Assembly (NCBI RefSeq): GCF_036227205.1
Contig: NZ_CP109442.1
Location: 3,472,001 to 3,536,000 of the forward strand
Direction of reading: 5' to 3'
DNA: 64,000 nt
Origin: Amycolatopsis sp. NBC_01480
GTDB lineage: Bacteria; Actinomycetota; Actinomycetes; Mycobacteriales; Pseudonocardiaceae
Shown here one piece after another: positions 41,425 through 49,018 of the stretch (position 1 is the first letter of the stretch; every line of letters begins with the position of its first letter). A program made the translations under genes and the position numbers. A model generated the notes under the pieces. The model ran no database searches, was not told the DNA's origin, and saw only the letters and a list, made by a program, of their open reading frames with translations.

Positions 41425-41859
41425 ATGAGCTCTGTGGCGGACCCTGGACAGGCGACCAGCGCACTCGAGGCCGGCGGGCTGAACTCGCAGGCGATCACGG
41501 CCGTCACGGCCGAGACCAGGAAGCTGGTCGACGCCGCGAAGTCCGGTGGTTTCACCATCTCCGGCGAGGCGCTCGGCGACCTGCGCAAGGCGCTGACCGA
41601 CATGGCCACCCGGCTGGACCACATGAAGGCGGAGACGCAGCTGCTCGCTTCGGCGCCGCAGCTGGGCAGCCACCCGTACGGCCAGACCGTCGCCGCGCAC
41701 GACCGCAAGGGCGGCGCCGACGCCACCGGCTCGGCCACCGTGGTGCTGGAGCAGTTCGGCCAGGTGCTCAAGGACGCCGACGAGGCGCTCGCCCGCGCCG
41801 CCGGCGTCTACACCGAGAACGAGGGCCAGGCCTTCGACGCCTCGAAGGCCCGGCACTGA
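41425..41859 (+). CDS. Small helical T7SS-type secreted protein
   Basis: A 144-residue helical protein lacking a signal peptide, with long helices around 'AITAVTAETRKLVDAAKSGG', 'GDLRKALTDMATRLDHMKAE' and 'VVLEQFGQVLKDADEALARA'. This matches PE/WXG-like partner proteins in outline. It lies between an EspG-like gene and a WXG/PPE-like gene, paralleling the small protein at 31202-31603. TAGACT is seven bases before the ATG with no Shine-Dalgarno sequence, so the transcript is probably leaderless. No family named with confidence. Confidence 0.7.
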   Translation: MSSVADPGQATSALEAGGLNSQAITAVTAETRKLVDAAKSGGFTISGEALGDLRKALTDMATRLDHMKAETQLLASAPQLGSHPYGQTVAAHDRKGGADATGSATVVLEQFGQVLKDADEALARAAGVYTENEGQAFDASKARH

Positions 41860-41903
41860 CGGATGCCGAAGCCCGCCACTCACGCTGCCCGGAGGGGATC
41901 CGC

Positions 41904-43166
41904 ATGACCACGAACACCGAGGGCCAGACCGGCGCCCCGAGCGTCCACCCGACCGCTGTCCACAGCGGCGAGAGCGGGCACGTCCAGGGCCTGAACCCGT
42001 CCGACGCCGACTACCTCGGCCACGACCACGAGCAGCTGAAGAGCTTCGTCGAGACGAACCTCGACGCCCGCCAGGTCGCCGACGTCTCCACCGCGTACCT
42101 CGACCTGCACAAGGCCTTCGAGGACTTCGCCACGCAGCTGAACGAGGCCGTCGCCAAGTCGAAGGGCTCCTGGGAGGGCGAGGCGGCGACGAACGCGCAG
42201 GCCTACTTCACCAGCCTCGGCAAGTGGGCCGACGTCAACTCGCAGAACGCGAAGCTCGCGTCGGAGACCATCGGCGACCAGGGCACCGCGGCGCAGGACG
42301 CCAAGAACGCGATGACCGAGCCCGTCCCGTTCAACTGGGACGAGGAGTTCGACTCCTGGGCCACGGCGAACCCGCTCACCATGGGCGACACCATCGACAA
42401 GTCGCTGCAGAAGCAGCAGGACAGCCGGTCCGCCCACGAGCAGGCGGCCGAGACGATGTCCGGCTACGACAAGTCGCTGTACGCGGCGGCGTCCAAGCAG
42501 CCGGTGTTCGCCGAGCCGCCGAAGTTCGGCGTCAGCGGCTCCGCGAAGCCGGACGTCGTGCTGCCTTCCAGCAACGTTTCGGTCGACCAGCACCACGGCA
42601 CCGGCGGCGACACGGGCAGCAGCGTGAGCATCCCGGGCGGCGGCGGTGCCGCGGTCGCCGGCCACGCCGCCGCGACGGTCAACGGGCCCGGCCAGATGAC
42701 CGGCTCCGGCCACCTGCCGGTCACCGACAACGGCACCACCACGGCCAGCGCAGTCCCCGCGGCCGGCCAGCAGCAGGGCGGCAACCAGGGCGGGTCCTCG
42801 GCCGCCGGCATGGGCATGGGCGCGATGCCGATGGGCGGCATGGGCGGCGGCGGCTTCGGCGGCGAGTCGGAGCACGAGACCAAGGTCGGCCGCGGCGGCG
42901 GCTCCTTCGGCCCCGGCCAGGGCGTCCCGGAGGCCAACCCGGGCGCCGGCTCGGGCGGCGCGGCGCGACCGGGCGGCATGGGTGCCGCTGAAGCGGCTGC
43001 GGGCCGGGGCATGGGCGGCGCGCCCGGCCGTCCCGGCATGGGCGCGGCGGACTGGCGCAGCGAGGGCGACGACGGCCGGGACGGCTCCGGCTTCCTCGAG
43101 GAAAGCGACCCGGACGACCTCTTCGGCTCCGGCCTGCGCAGCGCGCCGCCGGTCATCGGCGAGTAG
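41904..43166 (+). CDS. WXG/PPE-like type VII secretion substrate, Gly/Met-rich C-terminal half
   Basis: A 420-residue protein. Residues 40-190 form a helical WXG-type domain with Trp90 in 'KSKGSWEGEAATNAQ' (W-x-G). The remainder is Gly/Ala/Met-rich (MGMGAMPMGGMGGGG-type sequence), probably disordered. The C terminus, 'DPDDLFGSGLRSAPPVIGE', mirrors that of the substrate encoded at 29242-30570, which suggests a shared signal or binding motif. The ATG is preceded by CGGAGGGG. It is last in the EspG-small protein-WXG group and is followed by a tandem B-family repeat. Confidence 0.75.
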   Translation: MTTNTEGQTGAPSVHPTAVHSGESGHVQGLNPSDADYLGHDHEQLKSFVETNLDARQVADVSTAYLDLHKAFEDFATQLNEAVAKSKGSWEGEAATNAQAYFTSLGKWADVNSQNAKLASETIGDQGTAAQDAKNAMTEPVPFNWDEEFDSWATANPLTMGDTIDKSLQKQQDSRSAHEQAAETMSGYDKSLYAAASKQPVFAEPPKFGVSGSAKPDVVLPSSNVSVDQHHGTGGDTGSSVSIPGGGGAAVAGHAAATVNGPGQMTGSGHLPVTDNGTTTASAVPAAGQQQGGNQGGSSAAGMGMGAMPMGGMGGGGFGGESEHETKVGRGGGSFGPGQGVPEANPGAGSGGAARPGGMGAAEAAAGRGMGGAPGRPGMGAADWRSEGDDGRDGSGFLEESDPDDLFGSGLRSAPPVIGE

Positions 43167-43194
43167 CCGCCGGGCCGCCGGTCTTCGGCGGGTA

Positions 43195-43385
43195 GCGCCC
43201 CAATGTGGCGTTGGTTGCTCCAGCCCTGCCCCACCACCACCCTCAACGGAGGCGCTCCGCGCCCAGCCCCGATTCCACGCACCGAACGCCACATTGGGTG
43301 CTCCAGCCCTGCCCCACCGCCACCCTCAACGGAGGCGCTCCGCGCCCAGCCCCGATTCCACGCACCGAACGCCACATTGGGGCGC
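43195..43385. repeat. CCCCAATGTGGCGTT-family element, copy B2, with an 83-bp tandem duplication
   Basis: The outer arms (GCGCCCCAATGTGGCGTT at 43195 and AACGCCACATTGGGGCGC ending 43385) are complementary. Between them an 83-bp unit occurs twice in tandem (43216-43298 and 43299-43381), apparently with a single base difference. Each unit ends with another AACGCCACATTGGG arm. It fills the space between the convergent WXG and glfT1 genes. Confidence 0.85.
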
Positions 43386-43427
43386 TTCAGGCCGGGCCGG
43401 AAGCTGCAAGCCCGGCCGGAAGCGGCG

Positions 43428-44339
43428 TCAGTAGCGGTAGAACTTCTCCGCACGACCCTGCCGCACCAGTTTGAGCCACTGCAGGAACGCCTTCGGGTCC
43501 CGCTTCACGCCCACGAAGTACAGGCCGAACCGCAGCACCTCGAGCGCGCCGATCTTGCGCATCCCGGGCTGGGACAGCAGGTATCCGCGGTTGCGGTAGG
43601 TGTAGTAGCGCTTGACCTCGTTTTCCGGGTCCTGCGCGTGGAATTTGCCGCCCAGCATCGGCTTGAACTCGTCCGAGCCGTCCGGGTGCAGATAAGTGGT
43701 GCGCAGTGAGGTGCCGAACGGCAGCCCCGAGCGGACCAGCCTGCGGTGCAGTTCCACCTCGTCGCCGCGGAAGAACAGGCGGAGGTCGGGCACGCCGGTG
43801 ACGTCCAAAGTGGACGCACGGAACAGCGCGCCGTTCATCAGTGACGCGATGCCGGGCAGGAAGTCCGTGCCCAGCTCGGCCGAGGACCGCTTCCAGGTCA
43901 GGCCGCGGCGCAGCGGGAAGGCCAGCTGGGCCGGCGCGTCGATGTTCGCCACCACCGGCGAAACCTCCGCCAGGCCGCGCTTTTCGGCTTCCTCCAACAG
44001 GATCGCGAGCACGTTCTCGTCGGCGGGGCGGCCGTCGTCGTCGGCGAGCCAGACCCACTCCGCGCCCATCGACAGCGCGTGCAGCATGCCCAGCGCGAAC
44101 CCGCCGGCGCCGCCGAGGTTCCGGTGCGAGGGCAGGTACGTGCACGGCAGCGGGTACGACTCGACGACGTCGCGGGCCGACTGGTCCGGCCCGTTGTCGA
44201 CCACGACGAGGTGGTCGACCGGGCGCGTCTGGGCCGCGATGATCTTCAGCGAGTCCGCGAGCAGCTCCCGCCGGTGGCGGGTGACCACGACACCGACGAC
44301 GGCGCCTTCGGGTAACTGCTGCGTCTCGCCGGCCATCAC
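43428..44339 (-). CDS. glfT1: Galactofuranosyltransferase GlfT1 (priming)
   Basis: A 303-residue GT2-family transferase, the length of mycobacterial GlfT1 (Rv3782). The GT-A nucleotide-binding part reads 'VGVVVTRHRRELLADSLKII' and 'VVVDNGPDQSARDVV'; the metal motif is Asp-Asp-Asp in 'WVWLADDDGRPADENV', and 'FFRGDEVELHRRLVRSG' carries the catalytic acidic residues. GlfT1 adds the first two galactofuranoses to the rhamnosyl-GlcNAc-PP-decaprenyl linker. GTG 44339 or ATG 44336, overlapping the wzt stop. The order wzm-wzt-glfT1 differs slightly from Rv3781(wzt)-Rv3782(glfT1)-Rv3783(wzm). Confidence 0.92.
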   Translation of the reverse strand: MMAGETQQLPEGAVVGVVVTRHRRELLADSLKIIAAQTRPVDHLVVVDNGPDQSARDVVESYPLPCTYLPSHRNLGGAGGFALGMLHALSMGAEWVWLADDDGRPADENVLAILLEEAEKRGLAEVSPVVANIDAPAQLAFPLRRGLTWKRSSAELGTDFLPGIASLMNGALFRASTLDVTGVPDLRLFFRGDEVELHRRLVRSGLPFGTSLRTTYLHPDGSDEFKPMLGGKFHAQDPENEVKRYYTYRNRGYLLSQPGMRKIGALEVLRFGLYFVGVKRDPKAFLQWLKLVRQGRAEKFYRY

Positions 44340-45151
44340 ACGCCGCCGTTCTTGACCGCCGCCGGCTCGATGCCGAGCCGCTCCAGGCCTTCCTGGCTCA
44401 TGTTCTCGAACGGGTCCCGGCCCTTGTACGCGGTCAGCACCTCACGGAGCGAGCCCTGCTGCTTCACGTGGCCCTCGTCCATCCAGATGGCGGTGTCGCA
44501 CAGCTCCATCAGGAACTCGTCGGAGTGGTTGGCGAACACCAGGATGCCGGAGCGCTTGACCAGGTCCTTGAGCCGGTCGCGGGCCTTGTTCAGGAACGCC
44601 GCGTCGACCGCGCCGATGCCCTCGTCCAGGATCAGGATCTCCGGGTCGATCGAGGTGACCACGCCCAGCGCCAGCCGCACCCGCATACCGGTGGAGTACG
44701 TGCGCAGCGGCATCTGCAGGTAGTCGCCGAGCTCGGTGAACTCCGCGATGTCGTCGACCCGCTTCTCCATCTCCTTGGCGCTCATGCCGAGGAACAGGCC
44801 GCGGATCAGGATGTTCTCGATGCCCGAGATCTCCGGGTCCATGCCGATGCCGAGGTCGAACACCGGCGCGATCCGGCCGGTGATCCGGGACGAGCCGCGG
44901 GTGGGCTCGTAGATCCCGGCGAGCAGCCGCAGCAGCGTGGACTTGCCCGCGCCGTTGTGGCCGACCAGGCCGACGCGGTCGCCGTCCTTGAGCGAGATCG
45001 ACACGTCGTGCAGCGCCTCGATGATCGGCACCTTCTGGTCGGTGCCGATCTTGCCGCCGACCTTGCCGAGCACCCGCTTCTTCATCGACCGCGTCTTGGC
45101 GTCGAAAATCGGGAAGTCGACGTACGCGTTGTGGACGTCAATGCTGACCAT
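44336..45151 (-). CDS. wzt: ABC transporter ATPase for lipid-linked galactan export (Wzt, Rv3781-like)
   Basis: A 271-residue nucleotide-binding subunit: Walker A 'GHNGAGKSTLL' (near residue 66), a degenerate signature 'YSTGMRVRLA', Walker B 'EILILDEGIGAVD' and the switch His in 'VFANHSDEF'. It lacks the C-terminal carbohydrate-binding domain of O-antigen Wzt proteins, like the mycobacterial protein. With the permease directly upstream it should export the decaprenyl-PP-linked galactan to the outer face. ATG start three bases after the permease stop. Confidence 0.93.
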   Translation of the reverse strand: MVSIDVHNAYVDFPIFDAKTRSMKKRVLGKVGGKIGTDQKVPIIEALHDVSISLKDGDRVGLVGHNGAGKSTLLRLLAGIYEPTRGSSRITGRIAPVFDLGIGMDPEISGIENILIRGLFLGMSAKEMEKRVDDIAEFTELGDYLQMPLRTYSTGMRVRLALGVVTSIDPEILILDEGIGAVDAAFLNKARDRLKDLVKRSGILVFANHSDEFLMELCDTAIWMDEGHVKQQGSLREVLTAYKGRDPFENMSQEGLERLGIEPAAVKNGGV

Positions 45152-45154
45152 GTG

Positions 45155-46120
45155 TCACACCCAATACGAGACGCGGGAGCGGTAGTTGCGCATGGCGACG
45201 AGCGCCAGTGCCCAGCCGACGATCGTGAGCCCGCCGACGATGGCCCAGCTGGTCCAGCTGACGGCCTGGCCGATCAGCGGGGCGCGGGTCACCTGCATGT
45301 AGTGGTAGAGCGGGTTGGCCTTGATGACCGGGAGGATCCAGTCCAGTTTCTGGCGCGAGCCGCCGGTCATCAGCTGGTCGACCGGCCAGACGATCGGGGT
45401 GCCGTAGAACATCAGCTGGATCAGCGAGTTGATCACCTGCGGGATGTCGCGGAAGCGGGTCGAGATGATGCCCAGCAGCAGCGCGGCCCAGCACGCGGTG
45501 AGCGCCAGCAGGATGAAGCCCGGGATGGCGAGCAGGATGTTCCAGCTCAGCCCCGGGTGGCAGAACAGGCCCGGCGCGCAGGCCCCGGGCGGGAAGCCTT
45601 CCTTGCTGCCCAGCGAGTACGGCTTGTCCAGCGCGCTGAAGAAGATGATCATCAGCACCACGTAGACGATCAGGTTGTGCGCCAGCAGCAGGATCTGGCG
45701 CCAGACCGTGCGCAGCACGTACACGCTCAGCGGCGCGGGGAGCTGTTTGATCATCCCCTCGTTCGCGATGAACGTCTCCATGCCCTCGCTCAGGCAGCCC
45801 TGGATGAAGCCCCAGATGATGAAGCCGGTGGAGAGGTAGGGCAGGAACACCTGGATGGGCGTGTTGAACAGCTGTGAGTACAGCAGGCCGAGGCCCAGCG
45901 CGATGACGCCCTGGCTGATGGTGATCCAGAACGGCCCGATCACCGAGCGGCGGTAGCGCTGCTTGATGTCCTGCCACCCCAGGTGGGTCCACAGCTCGCG
46001 GGCGGCGAGACCCTCCCTGATGTCGGTGATCGCCTTGGAGAACGTCTTGCGGTCCGACGCAGGCGGTACCGGCGTCGGAACCTCGGCTTCGGCTACGTGA
46101 ACCGTGCTGGTCGCATGCAC
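45155..46120 (-). CDS. wzm: ABC-2 type permease for lipid-linked galactan (Wzm, Rv3783-like)
   Basis: A 321-residue permease with six hydrophobic helices. The cytosolic entry 'LGWQDIKQRYRRSVIGPFWI' is the classic ABC-2/Wzm gate segment, and the C terminus ends '...NYRSRVSYWV'. It is the partner of the ATPase encoded immediately downstream. I place the start at GTG 46120, since the longer open frame runs antisense through the divergent GT29-like gene. The N terminus (about 30 residues) is Pro/Val/Ala-rich. One exporter could also serve the nonulosonic-acid polymer proposed for the neighbouring cluster, but galactan export is better supported by synteny. Confidence 0.9.
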   Translation of the reverse strand: MHATSTVHVAEAEVPTPVPPASDRKTFSKAITDIREGLAARELWTHLGWQDIKQRYRRSVIGPFWITISQGVIALGLGLLYSQLFNTPIQVFLPYLSTGFIIWGFIQGCLSEGMETFIANEGMIKQLPAPLSVYVLRTVWRQILLLAHNLIVYVVLMIIFFSALDKPYSLGSKEGFPPGACAPGLFCHPGLSWNILLAIPGFILLALTACWAALLLGIISTRFRDIPQVINSLIQLMFYGTPIVWPVDQLMTGGSRQKLDWILPVIKANPLYHYMQVTRAPLIGQAVSWTSWAIVGGLTIVGWALALVAMRNYRSRVSYWV

Positions 46121-46234
46121 GAGGACGAGGGTACCGATGGGATGCGGCGCCCTCGGGCCGCCCCGGCCCAGCCACTGCGCGAACCGGGCGATACGGCAGT
46201 GGGCACAAGGTGTGTCCTGGTACTTTCTTGCCTT

Positions 46235-46894
46235 ATGACTGCTGCTCTCAGTGCGGCGAGCTTGATGGTCGATCTTCTCGCGGCGTACGCCGACCGGTCC
46301 GACCCACAGTCGGTGGCAGTGGTGGGCAACCAGCCGCTGCCGCCGGACCCGGCGCGCGCCAAGGCCGTGGACGACTGTGACCTCGTGATCCGGGTGAACG
46401 GCTTCATTGTCGACGAACCGGACGGGCCCGAGACCACCGGCCGCAAGGTGCACGTGGTGGTCTTCAACCGCGCGCTGCGCGCCACCCCGCACGTCTTCCG
46501 CGACTACCGCCGGCGGCTGTACCTGCTGGTCGAGCCGGGGCGGCTGCACTGGGAGCCCGAGGCGGTCCCGGGCTGGTGGCCCGCGGACCTCGGCCCGGTC
46601 CCGGTGTCGAACCGCGACGTGGTGCTGCCGCTGTCGGACGAGCTGGGCCTGCCTTCGCGCACGGAGCCGACCTGGTCGACCACCGGCACGCTGGCCGCCT
46701 GGATCGCGCGGACCTCGTTCCCCGACGCGCAGCTGGTCCTGACCGGGTTCTCCTTCATCGACAACCCGGAGCAGACCGCCTGGGAGCACGCGGCCGGCGA
46801 TTCCTGCATCGTGGGCCCCGAACACCAGATCGCCGCGGAGGGCAGGCTGCTCGACTCGTGGACGAAGACCGGAAACACCGTTCTCCTGCGCTGA
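46235..46894 (+). CDS. GT29 (sialyltransferase)-like glycosyltransferase
   Basis: A 219-residue protein whose N-terminal third has the GT29 sialyl-motif pattern: 'SVAVVGNQPLPPDPARAKAV' (VVGNxxxL) followed by 'DDCDLVIRVNGF' (I-D-x-x-D-x-V-x-R-x-N), then 'VVVFNRAL' and a late 'TTGTLAAWIAR' resembling sialyl motif S. There is no signal anchor, so it should act in the cytosol. It begins a strand-matched run leading to the pseudaminic-type biosynthetic genes, which makes it the best candidate for the transferase using the CMP-activated sugar. ATG 46235 has TACTTT eight bases upstream (leaderless type). Confidence 0.72.
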   Translation: MTAALSAASLMVDLLAAYADRSDPQSVAVVGNQPLPPDPARAKAVDDCDLVIRVNGFIVDEPDGPETTGRKVHVVVFNRALRATPHVFRDYRRRLYLLVEPGRLHWEPEAVPGWWPADLGPVPVSNRDVVLPLSDELGLPSRTEPTWSTTGTLAAWIARTSFPDAQLVLTGFSFIDNPEQTAWEHAAGDSCIVGPEHQIAAEGRLLDSWTKTGNTVLLR

Positions 46895-46928
46895 GCGCAC
46901 TCCGTAAACCCCTAAGGAACCGTTCCCC

Positions 46929-47378
46929 ATGGCAGTTCAGAAGATCCGCTCCGGCTTGATCGGCCGGTTCGCCCGGCTCATCGACTTCCGCATCGAAGAG
47001 CGGACGCGCGACGTCATCCGTGAGCTGAACCACCGCGTCAACGAGCTGGAGCACGCGACCGCCGACCACCGGCGCCGGCTCGACGGGGCCGAGAAGAGCC
47101 TCGGCGACGCACAGGGCGACCTGCGCTGGACGCGCGCCGAGCTCGACCGGATCATCCCGCACATCGCCGCGCAGGAGGCGCAGCTGGAGACGCTGCGGGA
47201 GTCGCTGGTGCTGGTGCCGCGCGCCGATTCCGCCGAGACGGCCGAAGCGCGTTCGCTGATCGAAGAGATCCAGCGCCAGCACTCGCAGATCCGCATCCGG
47301 CTCGCCGGGATCGCCCGGTACGAGGACCGGTTGCGCCGCCTCGAAGAGGACCACCTGGCGCCGTCGGTCGCTGAATGA
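46929..47378 (+). CDS. Coiled-coil protein between the GT29-like and PseH-like genes
   Basis: A 149-residue highly charged protein predicted to form a nearly continuous coiled coil: heptad-rich segments 'RDVIRELNHRVNELEHATAD', 'RLDGAEKSLGDAQGDLRW' and 'SLIEEIQRQHSQIRIRL'. No signal peptide or membrane helix. The ATG follows AAGGAACCG, and the stop overlaps the acetyltransferase ATG (ATGA), so the two are co-translated. It may be a scaffold or a chain-length/tethering factor for surface glycan assembly; no family recognised. Confidence 0.7.
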   Translation: MAVQKIRSGLIGRFARLIDFRIEERTRDVIRELNHRVNELEHATADHRRRLDGAEKSLGDAQGDLRWTRAELDRIIPHIAAQEAQLETLRESLVLVPRADSAETAEARSLIEEIQRQHSQIRIRLAGIARYEDRLRRLEEDHLAPSVAE

Positions 47379-47896
47379 CCAACCTGCGCCGAGCGGGCGA
47401 CGGTGACCTCGAACGGATTCGGCTCTGGCGCAACCACCCCGATGTTCGGCGGGTGAGCTTTACCACCCACGAGATCGGTGCCGAGGAACATCGCGCGTGG
47501 TTCGCTTCCGTACGCGACGACGAAACCCGGCGAGTGCTGGTCTACCTGCACAAAGATGTGCCTGCCGGGGTCGTGCTGTTCAGTGATGTCACCTCGGCCG
47601 GCAGCGCCGAGTGGGCGTTCTACCTCGATGGCGACGGTCTGGGGCGCGATTTGCTGGCGGCCTGGATGCGGCTGGAGCGCGAGGCCGTGGACTACGCCTT
47701 CGAGGAGCTCGGTCTCGAGGTGCTGGGAGGTGCCACTTTGGCCGACAACCGCCAGGTTCTCCAGCTGCACCGCCGTTTCGGCTTTACCGAGGTGCGCAGG
47801 TATGTTCGGGAGGTCGACGGTGTGCCTCGCGAAGTGGTTTGGACGGAGCTGCGCGCCGCCGACTACCGAGCCAGGAAGTCCAGGAAGCAGAGGTAG
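47375..47896 (+). CDS. pseH: GNAT acetyltransferase, PseH-like (4-amino-sugar N-acetyltransferase)
   Basis: A 173-residue GNAT protein in the RimJ/PseH subgroup: 'LRRAGDGDLERIRLWRNHPD' at the start (the R/L-W-R-N motif of PseH/SpsD enzymes), the acetyl-CoA region near 'EWAFYLDGDGLGRDLLAAW' and 'VLGGATLADNRQVLQLHRRFGF' near the end. PseH acetylates the 4-amino group of UDP-4-amino-4,6-dideoxy-AltNAc. It is co-translated with the coiled-coil gene and nine bases ahead of the synthase gene. The assignment rests on the family plus the complete pathway around it. Confidence 0.8.
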   Translation: MTNLRRAGDGDLERIRLWRNHPDVRRVSFTTHEIGAEEHRAWFASVRDDETRRVLVYLHKDVPAGVVLFSDVTSAGSAEWAFYLDGDGLGRDLLAAWMRLEREAVDYAFEELGLEVLGGATLADNRQVLQLHRRFGFTEVRRYVREVDGVPREVVWTELRAADYRARKSRKQR

Positions 47897-47905
47897 CCGC
47901 GCAGG

Positions 47906-48961
47906 ATGACCGCCACTGAAGTTCGTATCGGCGACCACACGCTCGGCCCGGACCGCCCGCCGTTCGTGATCGCCGAGATGTCCGGCAACCACAACGGGGA
48001 CCTCGACCGCGCGCTGGCGATCGTGGACGCGATCGCCGACGCCGGCGCGCAGGCGGTCAAGCTGCAGACCTACCGGCCGGACACGATCACCATCGACGTC
48101 GACGGCCCGGAGTTCCGGATCGGCGACTCGCATTCCCTGTGGGGCGGGGAAAACCTCTACAAACTGTACGAAAAGGCGCATACCCCGTGGGAGTGGCACG
48201 AGCCGATCTTCGCCCGCGCCCGATCGCGCGGCCTGGAGGTGTTCTCCAGCCCGTTCGACCCGACGGCCGTGGAGCTGCTGGAATCGCTGGACGCGCCGGC
48301 GTACAAGATCGCCTCCTCGGAGATCGTCGACCTGCCGCTGATCGAGCTGTGCGCGCGCACCGGGAAGCCGCTGGTCATCTCGACCGGGATGGCGAGCGTC
48401 GCGGAGATCGACGCGGCCGTGCGCACCGCCCGTGACGCGGGCAACGACCAGCTGATCGTGCTCGGCTGCACGGCGAGCTACCCGGCGTCGCCGTCGGAGA
48501 GCAACCTGCGTGGGCTGCCGGTGCTGGCGGGAGTGACGGGGACCCTCATCGGGCTTTCGGACCACACGCCGGGCATCGGGGCTCCGCTGGCCGCGGTCGC
48601 GATGGGCGCGGTCGCGATCGAGAAGCACGTGACGCTGGCCCGCGGGGACGGCGGCGTCGATTCGGAGTTCTCGCTGGAGCCCGCCGAACTGGCTTCGCTG
48701 GTGGTGGAGAGCCACCGCGCGTGGGAGGCGCTCGGCCGGGCCGTGATCGGCCCGCGCGAGAGCGAGAAGGAGGGCCTGCGTTTCCGGCGCTCGCTGTACG
48801 TCGTGGCCGATGTCCGTGCGGGTGACCTGGTGACGACTGACAACGTCCGGTCGATCCGGCCTGCGGGCGGGCTCGCTCCGGCGGAGATCACCACGGTGCT
48901 GGGCCGCACGTTCCGCGTGGACGCTGCGCGGGGCACGGCGCTGACCTGGGACCTGATTTAG
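47906..48961 (+). CDS. pseI: Pseudaminic acid-type nonulosonate synthase (NeuB family)
   Basis: A 351-residue NeuB-family synthase condensing phosphoenolpyruvate with a 6-deoxy-diacetamido-hexose. The TIM barrel opens 'PFVIAEMSGNHNGDLDRAL', then 'AVKLQTYRPDTITID', 'KAHTPWEWHEPIFARA', 'YKIASSEIVDLPLIE' and 'LSDHTPGIGAPLAAVAMGA'. The C-terminal SAF (antifreeze-like) domain covers about residues 285-345 ('RRSLYVVADVRAGDLVT'). The 'HTPWEWHEPIF' segment is more like PseI than NeuB or LegI. The stop is immediately followed by a palindrome shared with the convergent pseC gene. Confidence 0.88.
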   Translation: MTATEVRIGDHTLGPDRPPFVIAEMSGNHNGDLDRALAIVDAIADAGAQAVKLQTYRPDTITIDVDGPEFRIGDSHSLWGGENLYKLYEKAHTPWEWHEPIFARARSRGLEVFSSPFDPTAVELLESLDAPAYKIASSEIVDLPLIELCARTGKPLVISTGMASVAEIDAAVRTARDAGNDQLIVLGCTASYPASPSESNLRGLPVLAGVTGTLIGLSDHTPGIGAPLAAVAMGAVAIEKHVTLARGDGGVDSEFSLEPAELASLVVESHRAWEALGRAVIGPRESEKEGLRFRRSLYVVADVRAGDLVTTDNVRSIRPAGGLAPAEITTVLGRTFRVDAARGTALTWDLI

Positions 48962-49011
48962 GACTCGTGAGTGTTCATGCCGGTTAGAACCGTCATGAAC
49001 ACTCACGAGCC
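48961..49011. terminator. Near-perfect palindrome, CTCGTGAGTGTT family copy A4
   Basis: Arms GGACTCGTGAGTGTTCATG... and ...CATGAACACTCACGAGCC pair except at one internal base and the outermost position, around an AG centre. It fills the 57-bp gap between convergent pseI and pseC. Confidence 0.75.
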
Positions 49012-49018
49012 CTACACC

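Noticed and set aside
43195..43385. CRISPR array
   Set aside because: Only two 83-bp units with no spacers and no cas genes. It is a tandem duplication inside a palindromic repeat.
45138..46208. Alternative minus-strand frame over the wzm gene
   Set aside because: It is a shifted frame rich in Pro/Arg/Ala. The ABC-2 permease frame has the expected helices and gate motif.
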